Positions 13,999-16,733 of a stretch of DNA of 16,733 bases are shown here, piece after piece. The DNA is from Rikenellaceae bacterium. GTDB lineage: Bacteria; Bacteroidota; Bacteroidia; Bacteroidales; Rikenellaceae. The notes below the pieces were generated by a model. It saw only the letters and a program-made list of their open reading frames with translations. It searched no databases and was not told the DNA's origin. The position numbers were made by a program, and so were the translations under genes. Position 1 is the stretch's first letter. Each line of letters opens with the position of its first letter. The stretch is from assembly GCA_031286025.1 (NCBI GenBank), contig JAITVB010000060.1, positions 1 to 16,733 on the forward strand, written 5' to 3'.

Positions 13999-16104
13999 TC
14001 AATGAGGAGTTGGTTCCCCTTTGACATATTGGTTGAGCCAGGCGAAGAATTCGCGGTTCCAGACCAGGGAGTTTTGGGGTTTGAAGATTTGATGGGCTTC
14101 GTCGCTGAAAGTGACTAAGCGTGCGGGTACTCCCATCAGCCGGGCGGCGGTGAAGGCTTGCAGGTTTTCGGTGTAGGGAATACGAAAGTCGTTCAGGCCC
14201 GAGAAGATCAGAAGGGGGGTGTCCCAGTTCCGGACGAACTTGTGGGGCGAGTTGGCGTAGGAGCGTTTGGCGATGGGATCGTTGCTCCAGTAGGGGCCGC
14301 CGAGATCGTTGTTGGGAAACCAGAGTTCTTCGGTCGAGCCGTACATGCTTTCGAAGTTGAACATGCCGCAGTGGGCGATGAAGGCTTTGAAACGTTTGTG
14401 GTGGTTGCCCATCAGATAGTAGACCGAGTATCCTCCGTAGCTGGCGCCGACGCAACCTAACTTGTCGGCGTCGATCCATGGCTCTTTGGCCACGTCGTCG
14501 ATGGCGCTCAGGTAGTCGCGGATGTTCTGGCCGCTGTAATCGCCCGAGATCTGGTCGAGCCACTCCTGCCCGAACGAGGGGAGGCCGCGGCGGTTAGGCG
14601 CAACGACCACATAACCCTGTGCCGCCATCAATTGAAGATTCCATCGAAAACTCCAAAATTGGCTCACGACGCTTTGCGGGCCGCCCTGGCAGTAGAGCAG
14701 TGCGGGATATTTCCTGGCCGGGTCGAAGTCGGGGGGCAGAATCACCCACACGAGCATTTCTTTGCCGTCCGTGGTGCGCACGATGCGTTCCTGCACCTCG
14801 CCCATCCTGATATTATCGTAAACTTCCTTGTTTTCGAAAGTGAGTTGGCGGTCGGTGCCCGAGGCCGGATCCACGACGAAAAGTTCGGTGGCCATCGAAA
14901 GCGTCGTTTTAGGTGCGATCATGTGATCGCCTGTCTTACAAAAGCCGTTGAAATCGTGGCGGCCTTCGGTGAGGACTTTAACGGTGCCGTCGAGCGTGGC
15001 GCGACAGATTTGGTGGGTGGCGCGGATCGGGGCGATGAAGATCAGCGCATCGTTGCCGTCCCAACCGATCTGGTCGGCGTTGTAGTCGAAATCGCGGGTA
15101 AGGCAGGTGATCCGCCCCGAGGCGAGGTCGCACACCATCAGGCGGCTTTTGTCCGATTCGTTGCCGGCGCGTTCCATGCTCGAAAAGGCGACTTTCGTGC
15201 CGTCGGGCGAGAAGCGCGGGTATTTGTCGTAACCGGGCATCCCGGAAGTAATGTTGCGGGTCGTGCTCGTGGCGACGTCATAGAGAAAAACGTCGGAGTC
15301 GGTGCTGACGGCATACTCGGCCCCGCGGAGTTTTTTGCAGGTGTAGGCGAGGACGGTTCCGGCACGGTTCCACGAGATCTCCGAGGTTTCGAAGTAGGGA
15401 GCCATCGGAGCGTCCCACGATTCGCCGTCGAGGATGTCCTTGTCGTTCGAAAGTTTCGTGCCGTCGAAATCGGCGACAAAAATATGGCTGTAACTGCCGT
15501 CTTCCCAACGGTCCCAGTGGCGTACCATCAGGTCGTCGTAGATCGTCGCGCTCGATTTCGGGGCGTCGGGATAAAGGTCCGTGGTCATCGGGTCGACCTG
15601 CACGCGGCGGGCATACCAGATTTTCCCGCCCTCGGGGGCGATACCGTAGCCTTCGATGCCGCCCCCGATCGCGGTCAACTGTGTGATCTTGCCGTCGTGC
15701 GACACCCACAGTTGCACGTCGCCGCTACGGTCGCTCAGGAAGTAGATCGCCTGGCCATCGGCGCCGTACCGGGGAGAGAAATCCTTACCGCCGTTGTCGG
15801 TCAGAGCTACCGGGGGGCCGCCGTCCACGGGCACGGTGTAGAGGTTGACCACGCTCCGGTTCTCTTCCATATTGTAATAGGTGGCCGAATAGAGCGCCGT
15901 CGTCCCGTCGGGCGAAAGCAGATAATCGCCGATACGCCCCATTTTCCACATTACTTCGGTAGTAAACAGGCCGGTGGCTTTTTCGGCGTCGGTCAGGCGG
16001 TTGTCGATGACCAACCCTTGGGACAGGGCGGCCTTTTCATCGCAGGAGAAGAAAAATCCCATAACAGCAGTCGATAAGGTCAAGGCAAGGATATGTCTTT
16101 TCAT
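13999..16104 (-). CDS. dpp5: S9-family dipeptidyl peptidase, DPP5-like lipoprotein
   Basis: A 701-residue serine peptidase of the prolyl oligopeptidase family, closely resembling Porphyromonas DPP5, which removes dipeptides from peptide N-termini in the periplasm. An N-terminal beta-propeller covers about residues 40-420 with repeated LSPDGT/FSPDGT blades. The alpha/beta-hydrolase domain carries LYCQGGPQSVVSQFWSFRWN and the triad Ser555 in GASYGG, Asp639 in SGLNDFR and His671 in DEAHQ. The signal sequence ends FFFSC with Cys21, a lipobox, followed by acidic DEK, so the protein is probably a lipoprotein and could be surface-exported; the Porphyromonas enzyme instead has an ordinary signal as I recall it. 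The start is 12 bases after the dxs stop, implying co-transcription. It likely supports growth on peptides. Confidence 0.92.
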   Translation of the reverse strand: MKRHILALTLSTAVMGFFFSCDEKAALSQGLVIDNRLTDAEKATGLFTTEVMWKMGRIGDYLLSPDGTTALYSATYYNMEENRSVVNLYTVPVDGGPPVALTDNGGKDFSPRYGADGQAIYFLSDRSGDVQLWVSHDGKITQLTAIGGGIEGYGIAPEGGKIWYARRVQVDPMTTDLYPDAPKSSATIYDDLMVRHWDRWEDGSYSHIFVADFDGTKLSNDKDILDGESWDAPMAPYFETSEISWNRAGTVLAYTCKKLRGAEYAVSTDSDVFLYDVATSTTRNITSGMPGYDKYPRFSPDGTKVAFSSMERAGNESDKSRLMVCDLASGRITCLTRDFDYNADQIGWDGNDALIFIAPIRATHQICRATLDGTVKVLTEGRHDFNGFCKTGDHMIAPKTTLSMATELFVVDPASGTDRQLTFENKEVYDNIRMGEVQERIVRTTDGKEMLVWVILPPDFDPARKYPALLYCQGGPQSVVSQFWSFRWNLQLMAAQGYVVVAPNRRGLPSFGQEWLDQISGDYSGQNIRDYLSAIDDVAKEPWIDADKLGCVGASYGGYSVYYLMGNHHKRFKAFIAHCGMFNFESMYGSTEELWFPNNDLGGPYWSNDPIAKRSYANSPHKFVRNWDTPLLIFSGLNDFRIPYTENLQAFTAARLMGVPARLVTFSDEAHQIFKPQNSLVWNREFFAWLNQYVKGEPTPH

Positions 16105-16116
16105 CGGGTGGATTTT

Positions 16117-16733
16117 TTAGAAAGTTTCGTCGGCAAATTTTCGGATGGCGGCCAGGATGCCTTCGGCGTCGAAGCCGCAGATGCGTTGTAGTTCCCCGAT
16201 CGAACCGTGTTGGACGAAACGGTCGGGAACGCCCAACATACGGATGGGGATAGGATAGCCGCGGCGGCCGAACCATTCGAGGATGGCGCTGCCCGCCCCG
16301 CCGTCGACCCCGCCGTCTTCGACAGTGATCACCTGCCGGTAGCGGTCGGCGATATGTTCCAAGAGAGTGTCGTCGAGGGGTTTGATGAAACGCAGATCGG
16401 CGTGGCCTGCCTCGATGCCTTCGGCCGCGGCTTGTTCAATTACTTTGGCGACGGTGTTTCCGACGGGGCCGACCGAGATTACGGCGATACGGTCGCCTTC
16501 GCGCAGCATCCTGCCTTTTCCGATGGGGATTTCCCGAAATGGTTTCCGCCAGTCGGTCGACACGCCCCGTCCCCGCGGATAGCGAATCGAGAACGGGCCC
16601 CGTCCGCCGAGCGAAGCCGTATACATCAGGTTTCGCAATTCGCACTCGTCCATCGGCGCGGTGACGGTCATCATCGGGATGCTCCGCAGGTAGGCGATAT
16701 CAAATACCCCGTGGTGCGTCGGCCCGTCTTCAC
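16117..16733 (-). CDS. dxs: 1-deoxy-D-xylulose-5-phosphate synthase, C-terminal part
   Basis: Thiamine-diphosphate enzyme that condenses pyruvate and glyceraldehyde 3-phosphate in the first step of the MEP isoprenoid pathway. The gene enters from the right edge, so only about 205 C-terminal residues are here. They begin with the catalytic-region signature EDGPTHHGVFDIAYLRSIP, continue through APMDECELRNLMYTA and FSIRYPRGRG (pyrimidine-binding domain end), and then show the transketolase C-terminal domain, DADLRFIKPLDD-like HADLRFIKPLDD and VITVEDGGVDGGAGSAILEW, ending LGVPDRFVQHGSIGELQ. No break is visible. It is directly upstream of the DPP5-like gene. Confidence 0.95.
   Translation of the reverse strand, partial: EDGPTHHGVFDIAYLRSIPMMTVTAPMDECELRNLMYTASLGGRGPFSIRYPRGRGVSTDWRKPFREIPIGKGRMLREGDRIAVISVGPVGNTVAKVIEQAAAEGIEAGHADLRFIKPLDDTLLEHIADRYRQVITVEDGGVDGGAGSAILEWFGRRGYPIPIRMLGVPDRFVQHGSIGELQRICGFDAEGILAAIRKFADETF

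Noticed and set aside
14632-16077. Plus-strand open frame of 481 codons opposite the S9 peptidase
   Set aside because: It mirrors the peptidase gene, whose catalytic triad and propeller motifs are clear. The translation is low-complexity in Val, Gly, Arg and His, typical of antisense frames in GC-rich genes.
1-16733. CRISPR arrays, transposases and tandem repeats
   Set aside because: No regularly spaced repeat and no transposase or integrase motif was seen anywhere in the window.

Overview
The window reads as chromosomal DNA of a GC-rich gut-type Bacteroidota, most likely Bacteroidales of the Alistipes/Rikenellaceae kind. This rests on a Bacteroidota-type omega subunit (rpoZ), a lipoprotein BamD, a close relative of Porphyromonas DPP5, an alpha-oxoamine synthase of the type seen in sphingolipid- and sulfonolipid-making Bacteroidota, and Bacteroidota-style -7 promoter boxes (TAnnTTTG) instead of strong Shine-Dalgarno sites. 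The genus is an inference from remembered protein similarity, not from a search.

Layout, left to right. (1) 1-2142, plus strand: three overlapping phage-type genes ending in a full-length terminase large subunit; no portal or capsid gene follows. (2) 2281-4791, minus strand: a compact four-gene run, transcribed from the Sua5-type tRNA-modification gene through an exported tyrosine/dual-specificity phosphatase and a hotdog thioesterase to a DMT-family exporter. (3) 5088-7270, plus strand: a YugP-type membrane zinc peptidase, a small membrane protein and a lipoprotein of the cobalamin/siderophore-binding class, with no permease or ATPase after it. (4) 7352-8326, plus strand: ftsY with its own promoter box. 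(5) 8503-9765, minus strand: a GT4 glycosyltransferase broken by two frameshifts, with inverted repeats just outside or at both ends. (6) 9825-12337, minus strand: bamD-rpoZ-coaBC, a familiar Bacteroidales order. (7) 12543-13793, plus strand: a PLP-dependent acyl-CoA/ACP:amino-acid acyltransferase (serine palmitoyltransferase or cysteate acyltransferase type), then tRNA-Arg(CCG) and a very long hairpin. (8) 13999-16733, minus strand: a lipoprotein S9 peptidase of the DPP5 type downstream of the 3' part of dxs.

Most of the window is housekeeping: protein targeting (ftsY), outer-membrane assembly (bamD), transcription (rpoZ), CoA synthesis (coaBC), isoprenoid precursors (dxs) and tRNA modification (Sua5). 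The parts most worth a second look are the orphan terminase cassette, the doubly frameshifted glycosyltransferase, the lipid-building PLP enzyme, and the lipoprotein binding protein without its transporter. I found no CRISPR array, no transposase and no clear new defence system. Long open frames opposite coaBC, bamD, the PLP enzyme and the S9 peptidase are GC-driven shadows.
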